This document shows, piece by piece, positions 9,254 through 17,576 of a stretch of 64,000 bases of DNA. The stretch covers positions 1 to 64,000 of the forward strand of contig JBFKQC010000005.1 of NCBI GenBank assembly GCA_041627895.1, given 5' to 3'. Position numbers and translations under genes: made by a program. This DNA comes from JBFKQC01 sp041627895. Its GTDB lineage: Bacteria > Pseudomonadota > Alphaproteobacteria > Rhodobacterales > Rhodobacteraceae. Each line of letters starts with the position of its first letter. The first letter of the stretch is position 1. The notes under the pieces were generated by a model. That model worked only from the letters and a program-made list of their open reading frames with translations. It was not told where the DNA came from and did no database searches.

Positions 9254-9342
9254 AGGGCGCCGCGCACTCTATCCTGCTGGTCTCGAGGCATTCCGCGACG
9301 CTTCGCTAGGTGGGCTTTGCCGTAGCCCGCGACGGGTCGGCC

Positions 9343-10524
9343 TCAGCGACCGAACCGCGCGCGGGTCACGAAGGCGGGGTCGGCCACGCTTTCGCGATAG
9401 GCCCTGAGCGATTCGGCCGACGAATCGATTTTCATGTACGACCACGATCCGTCCGCGTTGCGCCAATTGCTGTGCCACCACGACACCGCCTTGATGCGCG
9501 GATAGCGCCCGCTTTTTAGGTCGGCCAGCGCGGCGCGGATCCAGGCGGGCTTGTGCTTGTTCTCGACCACGCCGAATTCCAGCACCGCGATCGGGCGCGA
9601 CCGCGAGATCGACGCGATTGCGGGATAGGTGTAATCCATCACCTCGCGGAAATGCGGGTTCCAGTTGCGCAGCACCGCAGGCGTCTGCGCGCCGTAGACC
9701 GAGACGCCGATCCAGTCGATGTAGTCGTCGCCCGGGTAATAGGCCGCGTGCGTGTTCCAGCCGGCATTCGGCGCGCTGCTGGCATTGACGTGGAACACCC
9801 AGGTTACGTTCTGGACGCCTTCAGAGCGGAAGATGTTGATGATGTGGCGATAGGCGTCGCGGAACCGCTCGGGTCCGTCGGCCAGCCTGGGCGAGCCGTA
9901 GCCGGTGCGCTTGCCACCGCCGTTGCAGGCGCCGCTCCAGGGGAACCAGTCGCCATTCACCTCGGTGCCGAACTCCATGATCAGCGGACCGGGCACCTTG
10001 CGCACCTCCTGGGCATACCGGCGAAGCTGCTTGTCGAAATTGCCGCGAATGATCTTCGACAGGCTGTATTTCCGGTCCGCGCAGGCCTCCCAGTTGCTGC
10101 GCGGCATGATCCGGACGAACGGCACCACGCCGCGGCTGAGGATCACGTCGACATGCTTGCGCGGAAACCGGATGCCGCGGAACCAGTTGTCCGAGAAATA
10201 GGCCCAGGTCAGGTCCTTGCCGCTGACATTGCGCGCGAAATCGTCGATGTGGCGCGTGGTCACGGTGTCCTCGGCCGGGCCGAAGGCAGGAAAGGCGGAA
10301 TGGTAGAGCCCGCGCATCGGCGGCAGCAGCTTGTAGGATTTTGATTGCACGGGCTGGGCCTGGACCTGCGACGCCGCCAGCCAGAGCGGATCGAGCCCCG
10401 CCACGCCATCCGCCACGAAGTCCGGCCGCGGCACTTCAGGCAACATCACCTCTGCCGGCGCCGGTGTCACCTGCCCGCCGAGCGCGAGCGCACATACGAA
10501 TCCCATCCATTTGAGTGGAGCCAT
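9343..10524 (-). CDS. Exported GH26-like glycoside hydrolase
   Basis: This 393-residue protein has a signal peptide (MGFVCALALGG core, cut near residue 22) and a single catalytic domain. EFGTEVNGDWFPW contains the probable acid/base Glu188, and VLEFGV contains the probable nucleophile Glu316; the roughly 128-residue spacing and the GTEVNG context fit GH26 (beta-mannanase/lichenase type) of clan GH-A. WVFHVN and WWHSNW provide aromatic subsites. It converges on the GH113-like gene, so the locus ends with two secreted hydrolases facing each other. The open frame extends upstream of 10524 but without a signal sequence; the ATG at 10524 was chosen because it begins directly before the signal peptide. 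Its substrate is unknown. Confidence 0.75.
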   Translation of the reverse strand: MAPLKWMGFVCALALGGQVTPAPAEVMLPEVPRPDFVADGVAGLDPLWLAASQVQAQPVQSKSYKLLPPMRGLYHSAFPAFGPAEDTVTTRHIDDFARNVSGKDLTWAYFSDNWFRGIRFPRKHVDVILSRGVVPFVRIMPRSNWEACADRKYSLSKIIRGNFDKQLRRYAQEVRKVPGPLIMEFGTEVNGDWFPWSGACNGGGKRTGYGSPRLADGPERFRDAYRHIINIFRSEGVQNVTWVFHVNASSAPNAGWNTHAAYYPGDDYIDWIGVSVYGAQTPAVLRNWNPHFREVMDYTYPAIASISRSRPIAVLEFGVVENKHKPAWIRAALADLKSGRYPRIKAVSWWHSNWRNADGSWSYMKIDSSAESLRAYRESVADPAFVTRARFGR

Positions 10525-10710
10525 TTCACTGCCGTCCCGTTCTTCTTGGTTTTGCGACCCTCTTAGGGGGTAACACCAAAAAATGGCAGATTCGGTTCGC
10601 TCGATGGGCGAGATCCTGCCGAACGCGGCCATCCGGGTAAGGCGGGATCTCGCGATCTGGCCCTGTTCGGCGGGTTGAGAGAGCGGGCTTTCGCCAGGCA
10701 CGCAACCGGA

Positions 10711-10740
10711 CAAGAAAAAGGCGGGCCCGATGGCCCGCCA
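10711..10740 (-). terminator. Rho-independent terminator of the PanE-like gene
   Basis: On the minus strand a perfect 8-bp stem (GGCGGGCC/GGCCCGCC, 10720-10739) with a 4-base loop is followed by TTTTTCTTG. It lies about 40 bases beyond the stop of the gene at 10781-11833, and separates the polysaccharide locus from the oxalate island. Confidence 0.85.
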
Positions 10741-10780
10741 GCAGGATGGAATGGGGTCGTGGCCCCGAGGAAATGGCGGG

Positions 10781-11833
10781 TTACGCCGCGGCGCGGATGT
10801 TCCCGTCGAGCCGCGCGTCGACCGTGGCGACGGTTTCGGCGAGGTCGTCGGCGGGCATCCCGAGCTTCTCGGCGATCAGCAGCACCAGCCGGTCAACCCG
10901 CTCGATCTGCTGTGCGCCGGCGTCGATGGCGCGTGCGGCAGACGAGGGCTTGAGCAGCCCGTTCGCGGCGCCGGCATATTTCACGAAAGGCACCTGGTCG
11001 CCCGTTTCAGCGCCCAGACGCTGCACCAGCGCGTCGACCTGTCCGTAGATGCGTTCGGACACCGCCAGGTCGCCCAGCACCGCGTCGCGGATCGCCTGTG
11101 AGCCCGTGCGCAGGATGCAGCGGTAGTTTCCGGTCAACAGCATCGACCACTTGGCGAAGGGCACGAATAGCGACGAGAAGACGCGCAGCTTGACCGGCAC
11201 CTCCTGACCGTCGACGCGGACGGCGTCGATCGCGGCCTCCAGTTCACGCAGCATTGCGTTGTGCTCGTCCCGCTCGAACGGCGCCGCCTTGAAATTGGTC
11301 GGCAGCCCGACATGCAGGACGTTGCCCCGTTCTTCCGGCGGCCGGAAGGCCTGCGGGTCGGGCGAGCACAGCGTGACGAGCCCCGGCTCGAACCCGGTCC
11401 AGACGTCGGGGCAGTTATAGGCCGCCTCCAGCCCCGCGGTGTCGAGGCCGGGAATGCGCTTGAGATACGGCAGCGGCGGCATGTTCATGATCGACAGGCA
11501 CGGCACATGCGCCAGAGCGATCCGGCCCAGAAGCGCCCGGTTTTCGTCGTTGCCGTATTGCGGTTCCGACATCGCAAGCGCGACCATGTCATAGTCTTCG
11601 ACCCGCACGTCCCCCGGCGCGGCAGCGTCCAGCCGGCCCGGCAGGTCGCCCGAGCGGAATGCGCGGTGGCTGTCCTCGCCCTTCAGTCTGATCCGCACCT
11701 CGGTGCCCTCGGCATTGATCAGATCGGCGGTCCGGCGGCGGCAGACCAGCGTGACATCCTGCCCTGCCATCAGAAGCTTGGTGCCGAGAAGCGAGCCGTA
11801 CGAGGCGCCGAGGATCAGGATTCTGCGGGTCAT
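10781..11833 (-). CDS. PanE/ApbA-like reductase, paralogue 1 (candidate oxalyl-CoA reductase)
   Basis: This 350-residue cytoplasmic protein belongs to the 2-dehydropantoate 2-reductase superfamily: a Rossmann start with the unusual loop LGASYGS instead of the common GCGALG, then a helical C-terminal domain with GLPTNFKAA and LLTGNYRCI. It is clearly paralogous to the protein at 24129-25169; blocks such as SYGSLL, LITLCSPDPQAFRPPEE-like and MNMPPLP recur. In Methylobacterium extorquens a PanE2 protein of this superfamily reduces oxalyl-CoA to glyoxylate, and oxalyl-CoA enzymes are encoded 10 kb away here, so that activity is the best inference over pantothenate synthesis. It stands alone on the minus strand with its own terminator, divergent from the ScfR-like regulator gene. 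Confidence 0.75.
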   Translation of the reverse strand: MTRRILILGASYGSLLGTKLLMAGQDVTLVCRRRTADLINAEGTEVRIRLKGEDSHRAFRSGDLPGRLDAAAPGDVRVEDYDMVALAMSEPQYGNDENRALLGRIALAHVPCLSIMNMPPLPYLKRIPGLDTAGLEAAYNCPDVWTGFEPGLVTLCSPDPQAFRPPEERGNVLHVGLPTNFKAAPFERDEHNAMLRELEAAIDAVRVDGQEVPVKLRVFSSLFVPFAKWSMLLTGNYRCILRTGSQAIRDAVLGDLAVSERIYGQVDALVQRLGAETGDQVPFVKYAGAANGLLKPSSAARAIDAGAQQIERVDRLVLLIAEKLGMPADDLAETVATVDARLDGNIRAAA

Positions 11834-11927
11834 CGGGTGCGTCCTTTCCGGAGGAGTCGAGTCACGCCACGCAACATAATTGCTGGATGGACAGGGGCTA
11901 TGAAATTCGGGTAAATGTGTGTATTGT

Positions 11928-11948
11928 GAAAATTACAGAGAAATTTTC
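11928..11948. promoter_or_regulatory. Inverted repeat in the ScfR-like regulator promoter
   Basis: GAAAATT and AATTTTC form perfect 7-bp arms around a 7-base spacer, in an unusually A+T-rich patch 22 bases before the ATG of the regulator gene and between two divergent genes. RamB/ScfR-type regulators usually control their own gene, so an autoregulatory operator is plausible. The binding protein is inferred. Confidence 0.5.
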
Positions 11949-11969
11949 GGTAATATATGTAATCTCGCC

Positions 11970-13373
11970 ATGACCAAGACGCTGATCGGCCCCCGTCTGC
12001 GGCAGCTTCGCCGGGCCCGCAAGCAGACCCAGGCCGAGATGGCCGCGCGGCTGGGTGTCAGCCCGTCCTATGTCAACCTTCTGGAAAACAACCAGCGCAG
12101 CCTGTCGGTGCAGATGCTGATGGCGATTTCCGAGGCTTATGCCGTCGACTGGCGCGACCTGACGCGCGACGATGCCACCCGCCGGCTGGCCGAACTGCGC
12201 AGCGTGGTGCAGGATCCGCTATTCGCCGGCGACCGCCCGGATTTGCAGGAGCTGCGCGGCGCCATCGACCATGCGCCGCGGCTGGTGGCGCAATTCCTGC
12301 GGCTCCACGGCACGCACCGCACGGCGCTGGAGAAGATGATGCGGCTCGGCGCGTCCGGGGACGAGGCGCTGGTGCGGTCGACGCCCGAGGCGGTGATCCA
12401 CGACTTCTTTCGCGACCATTCCAACCATTTTCCGGCGCTCGAGGGCGCGGCCGAGACCGCGCGGGGCGATCCGGGCTCGCCGGCCGAGGATCATTTCGTC
12501 AGCCTGCGCGAAAGGCTTGCGGCCGATCACGGAATCTCTGTCGAGGTGCGCCGGATCGAGGACATGCAGGACGCGCTGCGGGTTTACGACGCCGGCGCCG
12601 CGCGCGTCACGCTTAGCCAGGCGCTCGACCACCCGAACCGGGTGTTCCAGCTTGCCCATGTGCTTTGTGCCGTGGCCTACCCGGATGTCCTGGATGCCGT
12701 CGTGGCCGACAGCGGCATCACCGCCGAGACGGCGCTCGCCCGGCTCAGGATCGAACTCGCCAACTATTTCGCCGCGGCCTACCTGATGCCTTACGCCCCC
12801 TTCCTCGCCGAGGCCGAGGCGACGCACTATGACATCGACCGGATCGGTTCGGTCTTCGGGGTGTCGTTCGAACAGGTCTGCCAGCGGCTCAGCACGCTTC
12901 AGCGCGACGGGGCCAAGGGCGTGCCGTTCTTCTTCCTGCGCGTCGACAAGGCCGGCAACGTCACCAAGCGGTTCAACTCGACCTCGTTCCACCTTGCCGA
13001 ATACGGCGGCGCCTGTCCGGTCTGGAACATCCACACCGCGTTCTACACCCCGGGCGTGATCATGCCGCAATTCGTGGAAATGCCGGACGGCGAGCGGTTC
13101 TTCACGATCAGCCGCACCGTGCACCGCCCGGTCTTCAGCGCCGAAACGCAGGACCGCCGCCTGACGCTGGCGCTCGGCTGCGGTATCGAACATGCGCACC
13201 GGATCGGCTATGCATCTAGCTTCAATCTGGACGATCCGAAGCTGTTCAGCCCGATCGGGATCAACTGCCACCTCTGCCCGCGCCAAGCCTGTTCGCAGCG
13301 GGCGCATCAGCCGCTGTTGATCGACCTGCCGATCGACGCCAACCGCCGGGGCAGCACCCGCTACGAAAGCTAG
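11970..13373 (+). CDS. ScfR/RamB-type short-chain acyl-CoA-responsive transcriptional regulator
   Basis: This 467-residue regulator starts with a helix-turn-helix of the XRE type (residues about 9-65, with SPSYVNLLENNQRSLS as recognition region). The middle part is an IrrE/ImmA-like domain, but the usual zinc motif HExxH is reduced to LAHVLCAV, so peptidase activity is unlikely. The C-terminus is the DUF2083 domain with a cysteine cluster INCHLCPRQACSQR. Proteins of this layout (RamB, PrpR of actinobacteria, ScfR) sense acyl-CoAs and control short-chain acid use. The start at 11970 places the HTH at the N-terminus. It is divergent from a PanE-like gene and converges on tctA with 17 bases between. 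Which CoA ester it senses here is unknown; oxalyl- or formyl-CoA would fit the neighbours. Confidence 0.85.
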   Translation: MTKTLIGPRLRQLRRARKQTQAEMAARLGVSPSYVNLLENNQRSLSVQMLMAISEAYAVDWRDLTRDDATRRLAELRSVVQDPLFAGDRPDLQELRGAIDHAPRLVAQFLRLHGTHRTALEKMMRLGASGDEALVRSTPEAVIHDFFRDHSNHFPALEGAAETARGDPGSPAEDHFVSLRERLAADHGISVEVRRIEDMQDALRVYDAGAARVTLSQALDHPNRVFQLAHVLCAVAYPDVLDAVVADSGITAETALARLRIELANYFAAAYLMPYAPFLAEAEATHYDIDRIGSVFGVSFEQVCQRLSTLQRDGAKGVPFFFLRVDKAGNVTKRFNSTSFHLAEYGGACPVWNIHTAFYTPGVIMPQFVEMPDGERFFTISRTVHRPVFSAETQDRRLTLALGCGIEHAHRIGYASSFNLDDPKLFSPIGINCHLCPRQACSQRAHQPLLIDLPIDANRRGSTRYES

Positions 13374-13390
13374 GCACCAGCGGGCGGAGC

Positions 13391-14905
13391 CTACCCCGCC
13401 GCCTGCGCGTTCCGCCGCCGCCTGAAGCTGAGGAACAGCGGATAGCTGACCAGCGCCAGCGCGATCAGCATGCAGGTCAGCGAGATCGGCCGGGTGAAGA
13501 AGGTCGTCGGGTCGCCCTGGCTGGAAATCAGCGACTGGCGCAGCGAGCGCTCGGCGAGCGGCCCCAGCACGATCGCCAGCACGGCGGGCGCCACCGGATA
13601 GTTCAGCTTGCGCATCAGGTAGCCGACGATGCCGATGATCAGCATGATCCAGGTATCGAACATCCGGTCGGTCGTAGCGAAGACGCCGAGGACGCACAGC
13701 ACGAAGATGATCGGCGTCAGCACCGTGAACGGCATCGCCAGCACCCGGATGAAGACCGGGATCAGCGCCAGGTTCAGGAGCAGCGTCGCCGCGTTGGCGA
13801 TATAGAGCGACCCGATCAGGCCCCAGACGAAATCCGGGCTTTCCGAGAACAGAAGCGGCCCGGGACGCAGTCCCCAGATGATCATGCCCCCCAGCAGGAT
13901 CGCCGTGGTGGGCGAGCCGGGAATGCCCAGCGTCAGCATCGGCAGCATCGATCCGGTCGAGGCGGCGTTGTTTGCCGCCTCGGGTGCGGCGACGCCCGCG
14001 ACATTGCCCTTGCCGAAGCTTTCCGGGTTCTTCGAGAACGTCTTGGTCAGCCCGTAGGACATCAGCGACGCGGGCGTCGCGCCCGCCGCGGGCAGCGTGC
14101 CGACGAAGAAGCCAAGGAACGAGCCGAGCCAGGTCGAGTTGATGTATTCCCGAATACCGCGGAAGTTCTCCTTCATCCGCGCCCAGGTGATCTTGACCGA
14201 GTGCATCTGCACCTTGCCCTTGGTCGACTCGATGGTCCACAGCATCTCGCCGATGCCGTAGATGCCGATCGCCACGACCAGGAAGTCGATGCCGCGCTGG
14301 AACTCGACCCTGTCGAAGAAGATCAGCCGCGGGCGGCCTGAAATGATGTCGAAGCCCACCGCCGCGATCACCAGGCCGATCAGGATCGAGAAGATCGTCT
14401 TCGGGATGTCGTCGCCGCCGAGGCCCACGAAGGTGGCGAAGGCCAGCACCATCAGCGCGAATTCTTCCTGCGGGCCGAATTTCAGCGCGAAGGTGGCCAG
14501 CGGCGGGGCGAAGAACGTGAACAGGACGACCGAAACCGTACCGCCGATGAACGAGGCGATCGCCGCCGCCATCAGCGCCCGGTCCGCCTGGCCGCTCTGT
14601 GCCATGGGCCGCCCGTCGAACACCGTGGCCACCGCCGTCGAGGCGCCGGGAATGCCGAGCGTGATCGAGCTGATCGCCCCGCCGTACATGGCACCGTAGT
14701 ACAGAGCGGCAAGGAAGATGATCGCCGCGGTCGGCGGCACCAGGAAGGTGATCGGCAGCAGGATCGCCACGCCGTTGACCGAGCCGAGGCCCGGCATGCA
14801 GCCGACGAACAGCCCGGCCAGGCAACCCGAGAAGATCATGAACAGGTTGAGCGGCTCGAAGGCCTGCAACAGGCCGGCGCCGAGCGATACGAGGATCGTT
14901 TCCAT
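13391..14905 (-). CDS. tctA: TTT-family transporter large permease subunit
   Basis: This 504-residue inner-membrane protein is the large subunit of a tripartite tricarboxylate transporter. It has about 11-12 hydrophobic helices. Typical family loops are visible: GCMPGLGSVNGVAILLP near residue 40, LGIPGASTAVATVFDG near 82-98, and a second, related pseudo-repeat MLTLGIPGSPTTA near 325. It moves the substrate delivered by the TctC binding protein, driven by an ion gradient. The gene is the last of a long minus-strand series and follows tctB after 14 bases. The family carries di- and tricarboxylates and other organic acids; placement behind the oxalate genes makes oxalate or a related acid the likely substrate, by context only. 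Confidence 0.92.
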   Translation of the reverse strand: METILVSLGAGLLQAFEPLNLFMIFSGCLAGLFVGCMPGLGSVNGVAILLPITFLVPPTAAIIFLAALYYGAMYGGAISSITLGIPGASTAVATVFDGRPMAQSGQADRALMAAAIASFIGGTVSVVLFTFFAPPLATFALKFGPQEEFALMVLAFATFVGLGGDDIPKTIFSILIGLVIAAVGFDIISGRPRLIFFDRVEFQRGIDFLVVAIGIYGIGEMLWTIESTKGKVQMHSVKITWARMKENFRGIREYINSTWLGSFLGFFVGTLPAAGATPASLMSYGLTKTFSKNPESFGKGNVAGVAAPEAANNAASTGSMLPMLTLGIPGSPTTAILLGGMIIWGLRPGPLLFSESPDFVWGLIGSLYIANAATLLLNLALIPVFIRVLAMPFTVLTPIIFVLCVLGVFATTDRMFDTWIMLIIGIVGYLMRKLNYPVAPAVLAIVLGPLAERSLRQSLISSQGDPTTFFTRPISLTCMLIALALVSYPLFLSFRRRRNAQAAG

Positions 14906-14919
14906 GTCTCAGGCGCCTT

Positions 14920-15447
14920 TCAGTAGAACCATTCGTAGCGGAAGTTGTCGATCCAGAGGAATCCCTCCTCGAAGACCGGCAGGCCCTTGGGCAGGTACTT
15001 GGTCAGCGCCACCTCGAACAGCAGGTAGGCGAAGACCGGCGCGCCGAAGATCATCGCCCAGGTCAGCCGCCAGGAATGCCCGCCGAGATACCGGATGCAG
15101 ACCAGCATGTAAGCCATCAGCGCCAGGTAGGTGCCGACGATGTGGATCAGGATCAGGAAGCCCAGAAGCGCAAGCGCGGTGACGACCACGAGGAACAGCG
15201 TGTCGGACGAAACGTATTCGTCGGTAGTCCGGGATTCCGGCGTCGTGCCGCGCAGCCAGCGCACCAGCGTCCAGAGCGAGACCAGCGCCATCCCGGCCGA
15301 CAGCCAGAACGGCCACATCCCGGCGCCGGGTCCGCGCCCCTCGATCCAGCCGATCACCAGATCGTCGGTGTAGATGTTCAGCATCAGGCCGAGCGACAGC
15401 AAGAGCGTCGCGATCGCCATCAGAAGTTCTGCGGTGCGGACGGTCAT
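14920..15447 (-). CDS. tctB: TTT-family transporter small permease subunit
   Basis: This 175-residue protein has four hydrophobic segments (about 8-26, 44-62, 84-108, 130-152), the layout of the TctB family (DUF1468). Together with TctA it forms the membrane part of the transporter. It lies between tctC and tctA in the order C-B-A, 105 bases before tctB being used by a hairpin and a leader. TctB sequences are poorly conserved, so the call depends on size, topology and gene position. Confidence 0.87.
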   Translation of the reverse strand: MTVRTAELLMAIATLLLSLGLMLNIYTDDLVIGWIEGRGPGAGMWPFWLSAGMALVSLWTLVRWLRGTTPESRTTDEYVSSDTLFLVVVTALALLGFLILIHIVGTYLALMAYMLVCIRYLGGHSWRLTWAMIFGAPVFAYLLFEVALTKYLPKGLPVFEEGFLWIDNFRYEWFY

Positions 15448-15552
15448 CCAGTTTCTCCGTCAATCCGTCACAATCGGGTAGGCGCGATCACGCACGCGCC
15501 GAACGCGGCGCGCCGGCGGTCCCGACACGTCTGGGAAGTCACTTGGTGCAAG

Positions 15553-15572
15553 GCCCGCGCCAAAGCGCGGGC
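15553..15572 (-). other. Intercistronic hairpin after tctC
   Basis: A perfect 8-bp stem (GCCCGCGC/GCGCGGGC) with tetraloop CAAA lies 12 bases beyond the tctC stop on the minus strand. No T-run follows. Such hairpins behind binding-protein genes often protect the upstream transcript or cause partial termination, giving more binding protein than permease; that role is inferred. Confidence 0.5.
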
Positions 15573-15584
15573 CCGCGGATACGG

Positions 15585-16568
15585 TTACTCGCCGGTGATC
15601 GCCGTGGCGCCGACCTTTTCGATCAGGGCCTTGTGCGCGACGACGTTATCGGCATGGAACTTGGCCAAGTCCGCGCCGGTCATGAAGTTGTCGCAGGTCA
15701 GACCGTCGGACACGCAGTAGTCCTGCCACTCCTGGCTGTTGAACAGCTCCTGGAACAGGTTGGTGTACCATTCCTGCGCCTCGGCCGACATGCCCGGCGG
15801 GCCATTGACCGAGCGCTGCATGTAGTACTCGATGTCCACGCCCAGTTCCCTGGCGGTGGGCACGTCCGGGAAGGCCGCCATGCGCTCGCCGGTGAACTGC
15901 ACCAGCGGCTTGGAGTTGCCGGCGCGCCAGAACTCCATCTGTTCGGCCGGGTTGTTCACGGTCGAATCGATCTGGTTGCCCACCAGGTTCTTCGCCACGG
16001 TGCCGCCGCCCGGGAACGGGATATAGGTGACATCGTAGTCGAAGGCCGCTTCCATCATCGCGGTCAGCACGCTGTCTTCCTGGCCCGAACCGGTGCCGCC
16101 GACCTTCCAGTTGAGCCCGGCCTCCTTCACCGCCGCGACATAGCTGTCGAGGTCGGTGATGTCCTCGCGGTCGGTGTTGACCCACAGCAGGAACGTGTCC
16201 ATCGCCATCAGCCCGATCGGCGTGAACTGCGTAACGTCGACGCCCAGGTCTTCCTGGATGATCGGCGTGGTGTAGAAGCTGTTCAGCGTCATCATGATGG
16301 TGTGGTCGTCACCGGCCTTGTCCTGCAGGTAACGCAGCGCCTCGGCGCCCGAACCGCCCGGCTTGTTGATCGGGATGAAGGGACGCGGGCTGAGATCCTT
16401 CTGTTCGATCAGGCCCTGCAGCAGGCGCGCGATCTGGTCCGCGCCGCCGCCGGTGCCGGCCATGATGATGAACTCAACAGGCTTGCGCGGCTGCCACTGG
16501 GCAAAGGCCGCAGGGGCCATTACGGCCATCGCCGCCGCGCTTGCGGTCAGTATCTTGAGCGTTCTCAT
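15585..16568 (-). CDS. tctC: TTT-family periplasmic substrate-binding protein
   Basis: This 327-residue periplasmic protein has a signal peptide (residues 1-23, cut after AAFA). It belongs to the TctC/Bug family: the first ligand loop appears as IIMAGTGGGADQIAR after PVEFI, followed by NKPGGSG and the second loop in GGTGSGQEDS. It captures an organic anion and delivers it to TctBA. A very strong Shine-Dalgarno (GGAGGAAAGGA) precedes the ATG at 16568, which sets the start; the frame continues upstream without a signal peptide. The first loop normally carries an Asp after PGGxxD; GGGAD is present. The carboxylate specificity cannot be read from sequence. Confidence 0.92.
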   Translation of the reverse strand: MRTLKILTASAAAMAVMAPAAFAQWQPRKPVEFIIMAGTGGGADQIARLLQGLIEQKDLSPRPFIPINKPGGSGAEALRYLQDKAGDDHTIMMTLNSFYTTPIIQEDLGVDVTQFTPIGLMAMDTFLLWVNTDREDITDLDSYVAAVKEAGLNWKVGGTGSGQEDSVLTAMMEAAFDYDVTYIPFPGGGTVAKNLVGNQIDSTVNNPAEQMEFWRAGNSKPLVQFTGERMAAFPDVPTARELGVDIEYYMQRSVNGPPGMSAEAQEWYTNLFQELFNSQEWQDYCVSDGLTCDNFMTGADLAKFHADNVVAHKALIEKVGATAITGE

Positions 16569-16712
16569 TCCTTTCCTCCACTTTTTTCGGCCTGTCGGGC
16601 CGGGTCGCGCCGATTCCAGCGTTGCCGCGGATCTGCGTCCGCACGTTTTTGGCTGTGTCACGCGCCTGATCGGCAATTCACGTCAGTTGCTCGCCCATCC
16701 TCCGTTCTGCCC

Positions 16713-17573
16713 TCAATGTACCAGAACCACCGGAATCGTGGCCTCGTCGACTACGACCTGGCTGTTTCCGCCGAATATCGTCTCGCGCTCGTAGCTTTCG
16801 TGGTAGGCGCCCATCACCAGCAGGTCGGCGCCGACGGCGGCGCAATGTTTCAGCAGCTCGCGGCCGATGTTCTTCCTGGTCTCGAAGCGGTTGACCTCGA
16901 CCGCCACGCCGTGCAGCGCAAGATAGGCGGCGCAGTCGTCCTCCGACGCGCCAGGCACGGCGGCCCCAGTGGTCAGGATCGTCACCTTGTCCGCGCGCTC
17001 GATCAGCGCCATCGACATCGCCAGCGCCTTGGTCGCCTCGAGCGATCCGTTCCAGCCGATTGCCACGTGGCGGCCCACCGCCTCGGGCACGCCGTCGCGT
17101 TCGGGGCACATCATCACCGGACGGCCCGAGGCGAAGATCGCCGATTTCAGCGTGTTGGCGCCGAGATTGCCGTCGCGGTCGGGCTGCGGCACGCAGATCA
17201 GGTCGGCCATCCGGCCATAGTAGCGTACCGCGTCCATCTGCTTGCCGGAATACTCGGAAAAGCTCGTCGTCGCCTTCCCGGCCTCGGCCGGCCCCTCGGG
17301 CAGGCCGAGGTCGCGGGCCAGCACGCGGAACTCGTCGCGCAGCTTGTCCTCTTCCGCGGCTGCGTTGGCCGCCGCGGCGGCCTCGATCTGCTTTTTCAGG
17401 AATCCGGGCACGGCCACACCGAACGGCATCAGGTCCTTCGGCGACAGCCGGCAATGCAGGACCCGCACATGCGCGCCCAGGGACTTGGCCAGCACCGCGG
17501 CATGGGCAAAGACGTTGTCGCCCTTGCCGTCGCCGCGGACCGGAAGCGTGATGGTATGGATCGCGCCCGGCAT
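16713..17573 (-). CDS. Tandem universal stress protein (UspA family)
   Basis: This 286-residue cytoplasmic protein has two Usp-type halves. The second half keeps the nucleotide-binding pattern: VAIGWNGSLEA near 168, then VMGAYHESYERETIFGGNS near 255, close to the GxxGx9GS/T loop of ATP-binding Usp proteins, and ends in VPVVLVH. The first half is more divergent and carries an Ala-rich helix. It starts only 3 bases after the formate-THF ligase stop, so it is part of the oxalate operon. Usp genes next to transporters often tune uptake under stress; its role here is not known. Confidence 0.82.
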   Translation of the reverse strand: MPGAIHTITLPVRGDGKGDNVFAHAAVLAKSLGAHVRVLHCRLSPKDLMPFGVAVPGFLKKQIEAAAAANAAAEEDKLRDEFRVLARDLGLPEGPAEAGKATTSFSEYSGKQMDAVRYYGRMADLICVPQPDRDGNLGANTLKSAIFASGRPVMMCPERDGVPEAVGRHVAIGWNGSLEATKALAMSMALIERADKVTILTTGAAVPGASEDDCAAYLALHGVAVEVNRFETRKNIGRELLKHCAAVGADLLVMGAYHESYERETIFGGNSQVVVDEATIPVVLVH

Positions 17574-17576
17574 GGC

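Noticed and set aside
15761..15770. TGGTGTACCA, identical to the operator core before the SucC-like gene
   Set aside because: It lies inside the tctC coding region and encodes WYT in a conserved part, so it is likely a chance match. It shows the 10-mer alone is not strong evidence.
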